This document shows, piece by piece, positions 8,117 through 14,806 of a DNA stretch of 21,488 bases. Numbering within the stretch: position 1 is the stretch's first letter; every line of letters starts with the position of its first letter. The DNA comes from Caldifarciminota bacterium UBA3073. GTDB lineage: Bacteria; Hydrothermota; UBA3073. The DNA lies in the NCBI GenBank assembly GCA_002366725.1, contig DFBT01000013.1:7209-28696 (forward strand), given 5' to 3'. A program made the position numbers and the translations under genes. The notes below the pieces were generated by a model that ran no database searches, was not told the origin of the DNA, and saw only the letters and a list, made by a program, of their open reading frames with translations.

Positions 8117-8145
8117 TTGACTTTTAGATAGAAGTATGGTATAAT
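8117..8145 (+). promoter_or_regulatory. Promoter of the CsgG-like gene
   Basis: TTGACT (8117-8122) and TATAAT (8140-8145) are 17 bp apart, with TGG before the -10 box. The predicted leader is long, about 165 bases, and carries short direct repeats. The 16 bases GAAGTATGGTATAATC at 8131-8146 are identical to the promoter of the broken RAYT gene at 21163-21178. Confidence 0.85.
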
Positions 8146-8170
8146 CTTTTATGATCTACCCAATTTTGAG

Positions 8171-8232
8171 TTAGTTAGTTAATTGGTAAGTTGATTAGTT
8201 AACTAGTTGAATAGTTAATTAGTAAGTTATTA
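8171..8232. repeat. AGTTA-rich short repeats in the CsgG-like leader
   Basis: AGTTAATTGGTAAGTT (8177-8192) and AGTTAATTAGTAAGTT (8213-8228) are direct repeats matching at 15 of 16 bases. Between them lies the perfect palindrome TAGTTAACTA (8196-8205). Related AGGTTATTAGGTAA-type repeats follow the gene at 9251-9280, so the gene is bracketed by similar low-complexity sequence. The function is unknown; these could be decayed mobile repeats or leader RNA structure. Confidence 0.6.
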
Positions 8233-8317
8233 TGGCATTGTTTCCTGCCGGTAAAGCGAGGGCTTTTAGAAATTTTGATTTTTGCATTTTGATATTTAAT
8301 TTTACTATGGGGGTTAT

Positions 8318-9229
8318 ATGAAAAGACTCCTTTTCATCCTGCCTCTTCTTGTTCTCGGATGTGCGAGCAGACAGGTGGTGAAAGAAGAGCCGGGAATCAC
8401 TTATAAAGAAAGTGAAGAGATAAAGGGACCCAAGAGAAAGGTCGCCGTTATTGACTTTGAAAACAAGACGAGATATGGAGAGAGAAGGCTCGGCGAGGCA
8501 GTTTCAGATATCCTCATAACGGAACTCGGTAAGTCCAACAGGTTCATACTCATAGAGAGGGAGAAGTTCGACAATCTCGTAGCTGAACAGGAACTCGAGC
8601 GGAGTAAATACTTCGCCCCCGACCAGCAGGCAGAGATGGGAAGAATGCTCGGGTTGAACGCAATCGTAACGGGAAGTGTATCACAGTTCGGGGTACATAC
8701 AGAGGGCTCAAACTGCCTTCTGTGGAGCACAAAGAAGCAGGTTGCGGAGGCGACCGTCGATGTGAGGACAGTTGATGTGGAGACGGGGCAGATAACATAC
8801 ACCGAGACGGGAAGTGGAAGTGCCGAGAGGGATTACACCCAGGTTCTCGGCATTGGGACATCGGGTGGCTACGATGAACTCCTGGGACAGAAGGCATTTC
8901 GCCAGGCGGTCGTGAAATTTGTGAAGAACCTCGAAGAACAACTCTCCAAGACCACCTGGTATTGCAGGGTTGCAGAATTTGAAGGAGAGAAGGTGTATCT
9001 CGACGCGGGGCAAAGGTCCAACCTTCCCCTTGGCACAATCCTCACTGTGAGAAGACCGGGAAAGGAGATAAAGAGTCCGGAGACGGGAATAGTGATAGGC
9101 TATACGCAGGAAGATGTGGGAAAGATAAAGGTCACGGGGTATTTTGGAGATGACGGCGGCACCGCAGAGGTAATAGAGGGAGTATCCCCGGAGGTGGGTG
9201 ACTACGCGGTGCTCCTTCAGGAGAGATAG
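8318..9229 (+). CDS. CsgG/HfaB-family lipoprotein
   Basis: A 303-residue lipoprotein. Residues 1-15 form a lipoprotein signal peptide with lipobox LVLGC, Cys15 being the likely lipidated residue. Residues 38-200 are a CsgG-type domain: KVAVIDFENKTRYGE, then a helix with LGEAVSDILITELGKSNRF and ILIEREKFDNLVAEQEL, then GLNAIVTGSVSQFG and a VDVRTVDVETGQI strand pair. Residues 215-303 form a second small beta domain (VYLDAGQRSNLPLGTILTVR) resembling the C-terminal module of FlgT-like proteins. CsgG proteins form outer-membrane channels for curli, but no curli subunit gene is nearby, and many relatives are general envelope lipoproteins. The ATG has a G-run (GGGGG) five bases upstream. It has its own promoter at 8117-8145. 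Confidence 0.87.
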   Translation: MKRLLFILPLLVLGCASRQVVKEEPGITYKESEEIKGPKRKVAVIDFENKTRYGERRLGEAVSDILITELGKSNRFILIEREKFDNLVAEQELERSKYFAPDQQAEMGRMLGLNAIVTGSVSQFGVHTEGSNCLLWSTKKQVAEATVDVRTVDVETGQITYTETGSGSAERDYTQVLGIGTSGGYDELLGQKAFRQAVVKFVKNLEEQLSKTTWYCRVAEFEGEKVYLDAGQRSNLPLGTILTVRRPGKEIKSPETGIVIGYTQEDVGKIKVTGYFGDDGGTAEVIEGVSPEVGDYAVLLQER

Positions 9230-9250
9230 ACCCAGACAAAAACGGTAATC

Positions 9251-9280
9251 AGGTTATTAGGTAAATAGGTTATCGGTAAG
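9251..9280. repeat. AGGTTATTAGGTAA-type direct repeats
   Basis: Two imperfect copies, AGGTTATTAGGTAA (9251-9264) and AGGTTATCGGTAAG (9267-9280), lie just after the CsgG-like gene. They resemble the AGTTAATTAGTAAGTT repeats in that gene's leader. Confidence 0.5.
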
Positions 9281-9289
9281 GTGTCCACA

Positions 9290-9320
9290 GGTCACAGACT
9301 CGTATGAGATCCGTATAGAT
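9290..9320. repeat. Dispersed repeat with GTAT-loop palindromes, copy 2
   Basis: Begins GGTCACAGACTCGTATGAG and continues ATCCGTATAGAT, matching the copy at 5611-5641 at 29 of 31 positions. It is followed by a perfect 8-bp stem, GAAGTGGA/TCCACTTC with loop GAATGA (9330-9351). That stem has no T-run after it, so it is not an obvious terminator. Confidence 0.75.
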
Positions 9321-9388
9321 AAGCAAGGAGAAGTGGAGAATGATCCACTTCATGGGTACCCCGAAGGAGAAAAATTTTGATTTTTGAT

Positions 9389-9430
9389 ACCTGCCTGCCG
9401 GTCCCTACGGACCCGTATGGGCAGGCAGGT
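9389..9430. repeat. Inverted-repeat element with nested hairpins upstream of the GGGP synthase gene
   Basis: Arms ACCTGCCTGCC (9389-9399) and GGCAGGCAGGT (9420-9430) are perfect inverted complements around a 20-base centre. The centre contains a second stem, GGTCC-CTAC-GGACC (9400-9413), and an alternative palindrome, CCC-GTAT-GGG (9412-9421). It interrupts an AT-rich stretch otherwise like the CsgG-like leader (AATTTTGATTTTTG before, TTGATATTT after), which suggests a REP/MITE-like insertion. Confidence 0.72.
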
Positions 9431-9442
9431 TTGATATTTTTT

Positions 9443-10186
9443 ATGGGTGTGTATTCATACCTCCTGCAGATAATGAAAAAGAGAAGAGCCGGATTCCTCT
9501 TCCTGCTCGACCCGGACAAGACGGATATAAAACATATAAGAAGTGTAGTCCCCCAGGTTGAAAGGGGTGGTGCGGATGCCATCCTCGTGGGTGGAAGCAC
9601 ATATGATATTGACGGTTTCGATGACTATTTGAAGGAGGTCAAGTTAAATACCACCCTGCCCGTAATACTATTCCCCGGCAGCCATTTCCAGATATCGAGA
9701 AATGCAGACGCCATCTTCTTTCTGTCACTTCTCTCGGGTAGAAATCCTCTCTATCTTGTGGGTGAACAGGTACTGGGGGCACCACTTATTAAAAAATATG
9801 GGATAGAGCCCATCCCCTGTGGGTATATCCTTGTGGATGGTGGACATCTTTCATCCGTTATATATATATCAAACACCCTCCCGATTCCCAGAGACGGGAC
9901 GAACACTGCGAAATTCCACGCCCTCACGGCACAGTATTTCGGCATGAAATTCGTTTACCTTGAGGCTGGAAGCGGTGCAGAGGTCCCCGTACCCGATGAG
10001 ATGATAGGCGGTGTGAAATCATACATAGACATACCCGTCATAGTTGGTGGGGGTTTGCGGAATGCATCCCTCGCAAGACAAAAGGTGGACGCGGGGGCTG
10101 ACTTTGTCGTCATAGGCACCGCTTTCGAGGGAGAGGCGAAGATAGGTGAGATGGTGGGGGAGTTTGCCAGAGGCACACATAAGTAG
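9443..10186 (+). CDS. Geranylgeranylglyceryl phosphate synthase family protein (bacterial GGGPS/PcrB)
   Basis: A 247-residue TIM-barrel prenyltransferase. I start at ATG 9443, because the family usually opens with a short Y.YL helix before the first strand (GVYSYLLQ), and the longer frame would translate the inverted-repeat element. Motifs include LLDPDK (residues 21-26), ILVGGS (47-52), YLEAGSGAEVP (172-182) and the phosphate-binding IVGGGLRNASLA (200-211) and VIGTAFEGEA (223-232). The enzyme joins a prenyl diphosphate to sn-glycerol-1-phosphate through an ether bond, the first committed step of archaeal lipids. Bacterial homologues occur in Firmicutes (PcrB, heptaprenyl) and in Bacteroidetes-type lineages. 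Chain-length preference cannot be read by eye. No clear ribosome binding site precedes the ATG, and the AT-rich leader is interrupted by the insertion at 9389-9430. The next gene follows at once on the same strand. Confidence 0.9.
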   Translation: MGVYSYLLQIMKKRRAGFLFLLDPDKTDIKHIRSVVPQVERGGADAILVGGSTYDIDGFDDYLKEVKLNTTLPVILFPGSHFQISRNADAIFFLSLLSGRNPLYLVGEQVLGAPLIKKYGIEPIPCGYILVDGGHLSSVIYISNTLPIPRDGTNTAKFHALTAQYFGMKFVYLEAGSGAEVPVPDEMIGGVKSYIDIPVIVGGGLRNASLARQKVDAGADFVVIGTAFEGEAKIGEMVGEFARGTHK

Positions 10187-10219
10187 AGAGCTTTCTTGAG
10201 GGCGCTTTTGAAAAAAACT

Positions 10220-10918
10220 ATGAAACCACTTATAGGTTTGACCACGGGCATAACTGCATCGAGATATTATACGCTGAGCAGATACATTACCGCAATAATG
10301 GAATGTGGCGGTATTCCACTTCTCCTGCCATCCGTTGATATAAACGGTGACGATAATATAATTCTCGCTACCCATATGTTATCGAGAATTGACGGGGTTT
10401 TATTCACCGGCGGCGGGGCCATAGACCCCATATTTTACGGCGAACACAGAATGACGCATCTCTCAAGGGTATACAGGGGGAGAGACAGCTTCGAATTTGC
10501 ACTGGCAAAGGTTGCCATGAAAGAGGGATTGCCGGTGCTCGGTATCTGCAGGGGTTGCCAGATTCTGAATGTTACGGGTGGAGGCACACTCAAGCAGCGT
10601 GTAGAATCGCACTGGCAGAAGCTCCCCAGAGAAACACCCTCGCACCGCATAAGGATAGAGAAAGGCACAAAATTATTCGGTATCTTAAAAGAGGAAGAAC
10701 TGATGGTGAACAGTTTCCACCATCAAGTGATAAAGGAACTCGCATTTGGATTTATCATATCAGCCTATGCAGATGATGGGGTAGTGGAGGGCATAGAGAG
10801 CACAAAACACAAGTTCGTAATTGGAGTTCAATTTCATCCCGAGAGCCTCTTTCGAGAGAGTCCCGCAATCAAACGTCTCTTTTCCTCATTTATAAGTGTC
10901 TGTAAGGGTGTGCTGTAA
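10220..10918 (+). CDS. Class I glutamine amidotransferase, gamma-glutamyl-GABA hydrolase (PuuD/C26) family
   Basis: A 232-residue cytoplasmic hydrolase. The start at ATG 10220 (MKPLIGLTTG) matches the usual N-terminus of the family; a TTG at 10196 would add eight atypical residues. Motifs are GVLFTGGGAIDP (residues 59-70), the nucleophile elbow GICRGCQ with Cys110, VNSFHHQ (163-169) and VQFHPES with His206 and Glu208, giving a complete Cys-His-Glu triad. Relatives remove the gamma-glutamyl group from gamma-glutamyl-GABA or act on similar amides. No putrescine pathway genes are nearby, so the substrate is open. It starts 33 bases after the GGGP synthase stop and ends directly against the RNase H start (TAA then ATG), which suggests co-transcription. 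Confidence 0.9.
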   Translation: MKPLIGLTTGITASRYYTLSRYITAIMECGGIPLLLPSVDINGDDNIILATHMLSRIDGVLFTGGGAIDPIFYGEHRMTHLSRVYRGRDSFEFALAKVAMKEGLPVLGICRGCQILNVTGGGTLKQRVESHWQKLPRETPSHRIRIEKGTKLFGILKEEELMVNSFHHQVIKELAFGFIISAYADDGVVEGIESTKHKFVIGVQFHPESLFRESPAIKRLFSSFISVCKGVL

Positions 10919-11533
10919 ATGGACAGAATAGGAACGGATGAATCGGGTAAGGGATCTTACTTCGGACCGCTCGTGGTGGCAGGGGTGAAGGTCGGCGAAG
11001 ATGAAGAGAAGCTGTTGGCGGATCTTGGAGTGAGGGATTCAAAAAAGATAGCGGTATCCAATATCAGGGCATTAAGTGAGTCAATAGTCACAAACTGTAT
11101 CCACTCGATCGTCCTGGTCACACCGAAGAGATACAACGAGTTATACTCCAGCATGAGGACTATAAATGGGTTTCTTCTGTGGGCGCACAAGACGGCAATA
11201 AAGAATATTCTGAGGGAGACCGAGTGCAAATACGTTGTGGTCGATGACTTTGGAGGAGCAAAACTGATAGCGGCGGCATTTCCGAGGATTGAATTCGACA
11301 TAAGAAAGAGGGCGGAGGACGATATTGCCGTTGCTGCAGCGAGCATAATCGCCCGCGATAGATTTCTCAACTGGTTTACAAAGGCACAGAGGGAATATGG
11401 AATCGCTCTCCCCATAGGCATAAATGACGATACTATCAGATGTGGAAAGATGCTCGTGGAGAAATATGATAGAGATGTGTTGAGAGAGGCGGCGAAATTT
11501 CACTTTAAAACCACGGACAAGATACTGGAATGA
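10919..11533 (+). CDS. Ribonuclease HIII-type enzyme, catalytic domain only
   Basis: A 204-residue protein beginning MDRIGTDESGKGSYFGPLVV. The motif GTDESGKG.YFGPL is that of RNase HIII rather than RNase HII, which has a GIDEAGRG-type sequence. Asp7 and Glu8 are the first acidic metal ligands. Asp109/Asp110 (YVVVDDFGG) and Asp134/Asp135 (AEDDIAVAAASIIAR) are candidates for the rest. The C-terminal AAKFHFKTTDKIL matches the closing helix of the family. It hydrolyses RNA in RNA-DNA hybrids such as primers and R-loops. The typical N-terminal TBP-like substrate-binding domain of about 80 residues is absent: the gene starts right after the previous stop codon, with AAGGGTG about 10 bases upstream as ribosome binding site. 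Misassignment to RNase HII is possible but less likely. Confidence 0.87.
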   Translation: MDRIGTDESGKGSYFGPLVVAGVKVGEDEEKLLADLGVRDSKKIAVSNIRALSESIVTNCIHSIVLVTPKRYNELYSSMRTINGFLLWAHKTAIKNILRETECKYVVVDDFGGAKLIAAAFPRIEFDIRKRAEDDIAVAAASIIARDRFLNWFTKAQREYGIALPIGINDDTIRCGKMLVEKYDRDVLREAAKFHFKTTDKILE

Positions 11534-11688
11534 CTCTGTTAAAGGAACCGTATGGGAAGCAGATGCACGCAGATATTCATAGATAAATAAAGAAAATAAT
11601 AATTCATTGTAATTCCGTGTTGTTCGGTGGTAAAAAAACCGTAGCAAAAAAAGTAACTTAGTTTTAAAAATTCAACCCGGGAGTTTTC

Positions 11689-13746
11689 ATGTTGGATTTT
11701 GTTAAAAAGAGGGATGGATATAAGGCGCCTTTTAACCCATTCCGCATACAAAACGCCATAATAAAGGCGGCAACCGCCACGGGTGAAGAACTCGACGCAA
11801 AGGCACTCACGGACGAGATTGTAAAGACACTTGCAAAGTTCGAACAACCTCCCCACATAGAGAGGATTCAGGATGTCGTCGAGAAGGTCCTGATTGAAAA
11901 CGGCAAGGCTGCTACCGCCAAGGCGTACATACTGTACAGACAGAGACATACCGAGTTAAGGAAAACCAAGAGGCTCCTTATGGATGTAAGTGATACGGTT
12001 AACGGTTATCTCACAGAGGATGACTGGAGAATGAGGGAAAATGCAAATGCGGACTACTCCCTTTCGGGACTTATGATGCACACGGCGGGTTCTATGATTG
12101 CAAGCTATACACTCGAGAATATATACATATCGGAGATCGCGAGGGCACATACCGAAGGCGACTTTCATATACACGACCTTTCCATGGGCATTGCGGGTTA
12201 CTGTGCGGGATGGTCACTGCGGCAATTGCTCTTTGAGGGCTTTAATGGCGTGCCGCGGAAGGTAGAGGCGTCTCCCCCAAAGCACCTCGAGACTGCCCTG
12301 GGCCAGATGGTAAATTTCCTGGGAACACTTCAGAACGAGTGGGCTGGCGCTATGGCATTCAACTCGTTCGATACATTTCTCGCCCCGTTCGTGAGAAAGG
12401 AAGGATTATCATACGATGATGTTTATCAGGCTATCCAGACATTTGTATTTTCCGTAAATGTCGCCTCGAGATGGGGGGGACAGACACCATTTGTAAATCT
12501 CACCTTTGACTTTACGATCCCAGAGGATTTGAGGGATCAAAAGGTCACCATAGACGGTGACTATGCATCTGATTTCGGATATTACGGTGAGTTTCAGAAA
12601 GAATCGGACATGATAAATAAGGCATTCCTGGAGGTCATGCTCAGCGGAGATAACAAGGGAAGAATATTTACTTTCCCCATACCCACCTACAACCTCACCC
12701 CCGACTTCAACTGGAATAATGAGAATGCACACCTTCTATTCAAGGCAACATCCAGGTACGGGCTCCCCTACTTCTCCAACTTCATATCCTCAGACCTCAA
12801 ACCATCGGATGTGCGGAGTATGTGCTGCAGATTGCGGCTGGATTTAAGAGAACTCAGGAGAAATGTCACCGGAGGACTGTTCGGTTCGGGAGATTCAACC
12901 GGTTCTGCGGGTGTAGTGACCATAAATATGCCAAGACTGGGTTATTTATCGGAGACCGAAGATGAATTTCTGGAAAGACTCTCATCCCTTATGGACCTCG
13001 CAAGGGACTCGCTTGAGCTGAAGCGCAGGGTTGTCGAACAGAATATACGAAGAGGGCTTTTACCCTATACAAATAGATATCTTGGTACACTCGTAAATCA
13101 CTTCTCCACAATCGGGCTTATCGGAATGAACGAAGCCTGTCTGAATCTCTTTGGAGAGGATATAGGAACTGAAAGAGGAAAAGCCTTTGCAGAGAAGGTA
13201 CTTGATTTTATGCTCGTGAAACTGTCGGATTTTCAGGAGGAGACGGGGAATATATATAATCTTGAGGCAACACCGGCTGAGGGAACCGCCTATCGTCTCG
13301 CGCGGTTGGACAAACAGAAGTTCCCGGATATAATCACGCAGGGGAAAGAGGCTCCGTATTATACCAACTCGACAATGCTTCCCGTGGGCTATACGGATGA
13401 TGTATTTGAAGCATTCATACTGCAGGAGAGCCTACAGTCAAAATATACGGGTGGAACCGTTATACATGCATATCTCGGCGAAGAGATAGACGATGACTAT
13501 GCCTGTGCTCGCTTTGTAAAAAGGCTCGCAGAGAATTTCAGAGTCCCGTATTTCACCCTGACACCCACATTCTCTATATGTGATGAACACGGATATATAA
13601 GAGGAGAGTACTATACCTGCCCCCTGTGCGGCAAGCAGACGGAGGTATACTCGCGAGTGGTGGGTTACTATCGCCCCGTCCAGAACTGGAACAAGGGCAA
13701 GAAAGAAGAATTCAAACAGAGAAAGGTATACACCGTAGCCCGGTAG
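11689..13746 (+). CDS. nrdD: Anaerobic (class III) ribonucleoside-triphosphate reductase
   Basis: A 685-residue cytoplasmic enzyme that reduces ribonucleotides to deoxyribonucleotides without oxygen. Residues 1-90 form an ATP-cone (VKKRDGYKAPFNPFRIQNAI), the allosteric nucleotide site. The catalytic barrel follows, with FVFSVNVASRWGGQTPFVNL and a cysteine pair at 379-380 (RSMCCRL) that probably provides the thiyl radical. The C-terminus holds Cys631, His634, Cys644 and Cys647 (CDEHGY, TCPLCG) as a likely zinc site, then the glycyl-radical loop SRVVGYYRPVQNW with Gly659 as the radical residue. The start is ATG 11689 with GGGAG about six bases upstream. No nrdG activase is in the window. A weak promoter candidate (TTGTAA 11607-11612, 18 bp, TAAAAA) lies upstream; no NrdR box is visible. 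It indicates an anaerobic or facultative host. Confidence 0.95.
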   Translation: MLDFVKKRDGYKAPFNPFRIQNAIIKAATATGEELDAKALTDEIVKTLAKFEQPPHIERIQDVVEKVLIENGKAATAKAYILYRQRHTELRKTKRLLMDVSDTVNGYLTEDDWRMRENANADYSLSGLMMHTAGSMIASYTLENIYISEIARAHTEGDFHIHDLSMGIAGYCAGWSLRQLLFEGFNGVPRKVEASPPKHLETALGQMVNFLGTLQNEWAGAMAFNSFDTFLAPFVRKEGLSYDDVYQAIQTFVFSVNVASRWGGQTPFVNLTFDFTIPEDLRDQKVTIDGDYASDFGYYGEFQKESDMINKAFLEVMLSGDNKGRIFTFPIPTYNLTPDFNWNNENAHLLFKATSRYGLPYFSNFISSDLKPSDVRSMCCRLRLDLRELRRNVTGGLFGSGDSTGSAGVVTINMPRLGYLSETEDEFLERLSSLMDLARDSLELKRRVVEQNIRRGLLPYTNRYLGTLVNHFSTIGLIGMNEACLNLFGEDIGTERGKAFAEKVLDFMLVKLSDFQEETGNIYNLEATPAEGTAYRLARLDKQKFPDIITQGKEAPYYTNSTMLPVGYTDDVFEAFILQESLQSKYTGGTVIHAYLGEEIDDDYACARFVKRLAENFRVPYFTLTPTFSICDEHGYIRGEYYTCPLCGKQTEVYSRVVGYYRPVQNWNKGKKEEFKQRKVYTVAR

Positions 13747-13769
13747 TAGCTAAAACTAAAAAGACCCAA

Positions 13770-13793
13770 GCCATCTTCAGTTCTCGGGATGGC
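13770..13793. other. Hairpin after nrdD
   Basis: GCCATC (13770-13775) and GATGGC (13788-13793) form a perfect 6-bp stem with a 12-base loop about 25 bases after the nrdD stop. No T-run follows, so it is a weak transcription-end or RNA-stability candidate only. Confidence 0.35.
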
Positions 13794-13889
13794 CATTCTT
13801 GACCACTGCATGGACAGGTTGATTTTTGGGTATACATCGTAGCGTTGTCTCCCCTGTTTTTAAGGGGATTGCAAGGACAGACCCCCTCT

Positions 13890-14597
13890 ATGCTTACCTA
13901 TTCAATAGACCCGGGTCCCCCCATCGTTCTTGTCTGCCTTCAGGGATATATCCTGAAGGATTTTTTTGTGGTGTCTGCATTCGAAGCGATAAAAGACAAA
14001 GTTGGTGAGGGAAGGGTTACAACCTGTACGAAAGGAAGGATAGCAAGATTCATTGCCCCCGATGAACTCCTGAATAAAGAGCTGAGGCGTCACATAGAAC
14101 TCTCAGATACAGACATAGCGAGATTTTACAGGAAGGGACATTTTCAAGAGATGGTGGAAGTCACTGCAACTGTACAGGCAAGAGAGGATGTGCTGAATAC
14201 ACTCTCTTTGCTCCAGAAAATTGGAAAGGACCCAGATTTTGTGGATGTCGACCTTAATGCCCTCTATAGGATATTTCAATTCTCTTATCCCGGCAGAGAG
14301 GGATACCTTCTCTGCGACATAAAAGAGAACACCCTCAATCTCGTCTACGACGGGTACTACGGTGAATACATACCGGTTAAGGACACCGTTCAGAATGAAC
14401 TCGAAAAGAGAATTACACATTTCGGTAATATCAAGGGGATTATGGTTACGGGCGAGGTCGAAAGGGCGCTCGGCCTCGAAGAAGAATTGGGAATATCCGT
14501 TGAGATATTGCGTCCACTGAGAAGGATTTATCCACTCAATTCCAATGCGGTGGAGAAAAGCAACTACCTCTCAACTGCCCTGGGGCTTGCGATATGA
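13890..14597 (+). CDS. Compact PilM-like actin-fold protein
   Basis: A 235-residue protein if started at ATG 13890 (MLTYSIDPGPP); in-frame TTG codons at 13845 and 13869 are less likely. Three segments match the PilM pattern of type IV pilus assembly: DPDFVDVDLNALYRIFQF (114-131), a second nucleotide-site-like stretch YLLCDIKENTLNLVYDG (139-155), and IMVTGEVERALGLEEELG (184-201) followed by VEILRPLRRI and a closing STALGLAI. PilM proteins are usually about 350 residues and open with a GIDIGSSSIK phosphate loop. Here that is reduced to SIDPGPP and a central subdomain seems shortened, so ATP binding is uncertain. No pilN, pilO or pilQ gene is adjacent. It follows nrdD by 143 bases with no promoter I can recognise. 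An alternative is a GspL-type or orphan actin-like protein. Confidence 0.62.
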   Translation: MLTYSIDPGPPIVLVCLQGYILKDFFVVSAFEAIKDKVGEGRVTTCTKGRIARFIAPDELLNKELRRHIELSDTDIARFYRKGHFQEMVEVTATVQAREDVLNTLSLLQKIGKDPDFVDVDLNALYRIFQFSYPGREGYLLCDIKENTLNLVYDGYYGEYIPVKDTVQNELEKRITHFGNIKGIMVTGEVERALGLEEELGISVEILRPLRRIYPLNSNAVEKSNYLSTALGLAI

Positions 14598-14608
14598 AAA
14601 GGGCTTTA

Positions 14609-14690
14609 ACCACAAAGGCACAAAGGGCACCAAGAACATAAAAGATAAAAATAAGAATTTATCCAAAAACATACTTTGTGCCTTGGTGGT
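14609..14690. repeat. Interspersed inverted repeat of the ACCACAAAGGCACAAAG type
   Basis: Left arm ACCACAAAGGCACAAAG (14609-14625) and right arm CTTTGTGCCTTGGTGGT (14674-14690) are inverted complements at 16 of 17 positions. This is a word I know from many bacterial genomes, where it produces spurious frames reading NHKGTKGTK. The 66-codon frame spanning it is therefore not a gene. Confidence 0.8.
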
Positions 14691-14703
14691 GAATAAAGAG
14701 TTG

Positions 14704-14773
14704 ACGACGAAGAACACAAAGTTCACAAAGAATAAAGAAATATAAAATCTTAGTGTCTTCGTGCCTTGGTGGT
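14704..14773. repeat. Second, diverged copy of the ACCACCAAGGCAC inverted repeat
   Basis: Left arm ACGAAGAACACAAAG (within 14707-14730) and right arm CTTAGTGTCTTCGTGCC then TTGGTGGT (14749-14773) are imperfect inverted complements of the same repeat type as the preceding copy. The tandem pair fills the gap before the dehydrogenase gene, and I see no promoter within it. Confidence 0.65.
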
Positions 14774-14806
14774 GAGTTAAAAGAATTTAACCATGAAGGA
14801 GGTTTT

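Noticed and set aside
8550..9038. 162-codon minus-strand frame within the CsgG-like gene
   Set aside because: Shadow of the plus-strand lipoprotein gene, which has a promoter, a lipobox and conserved domains.
9330..9351. 8-bp hairpin GAAGTGGA/TCCACTTC as the terminator of the CsgG-like gene
   Set aside because: No T-run follows on either strand within a few bases; more likely part of the dispersed repeat.
11534..11688. NrdR box or riboswitch upstream of nrdD
   Set aside because: No pair of NrdR-like palindromes and no recognisable riboswitch core; only a poor promoter-like pair is present.
13770..13793. Hairpin after nrdD as a true terminator
   Set aside because: The stem is perfect but no T-run follows, so it is kept only as a weak structural feature.
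14545..14745. 66-codon frame reading NHKGTKGTK
   Set aside because: It is a translation of a widespread interspersed inverted repeat and overlaps the end of the PilM-like gene.
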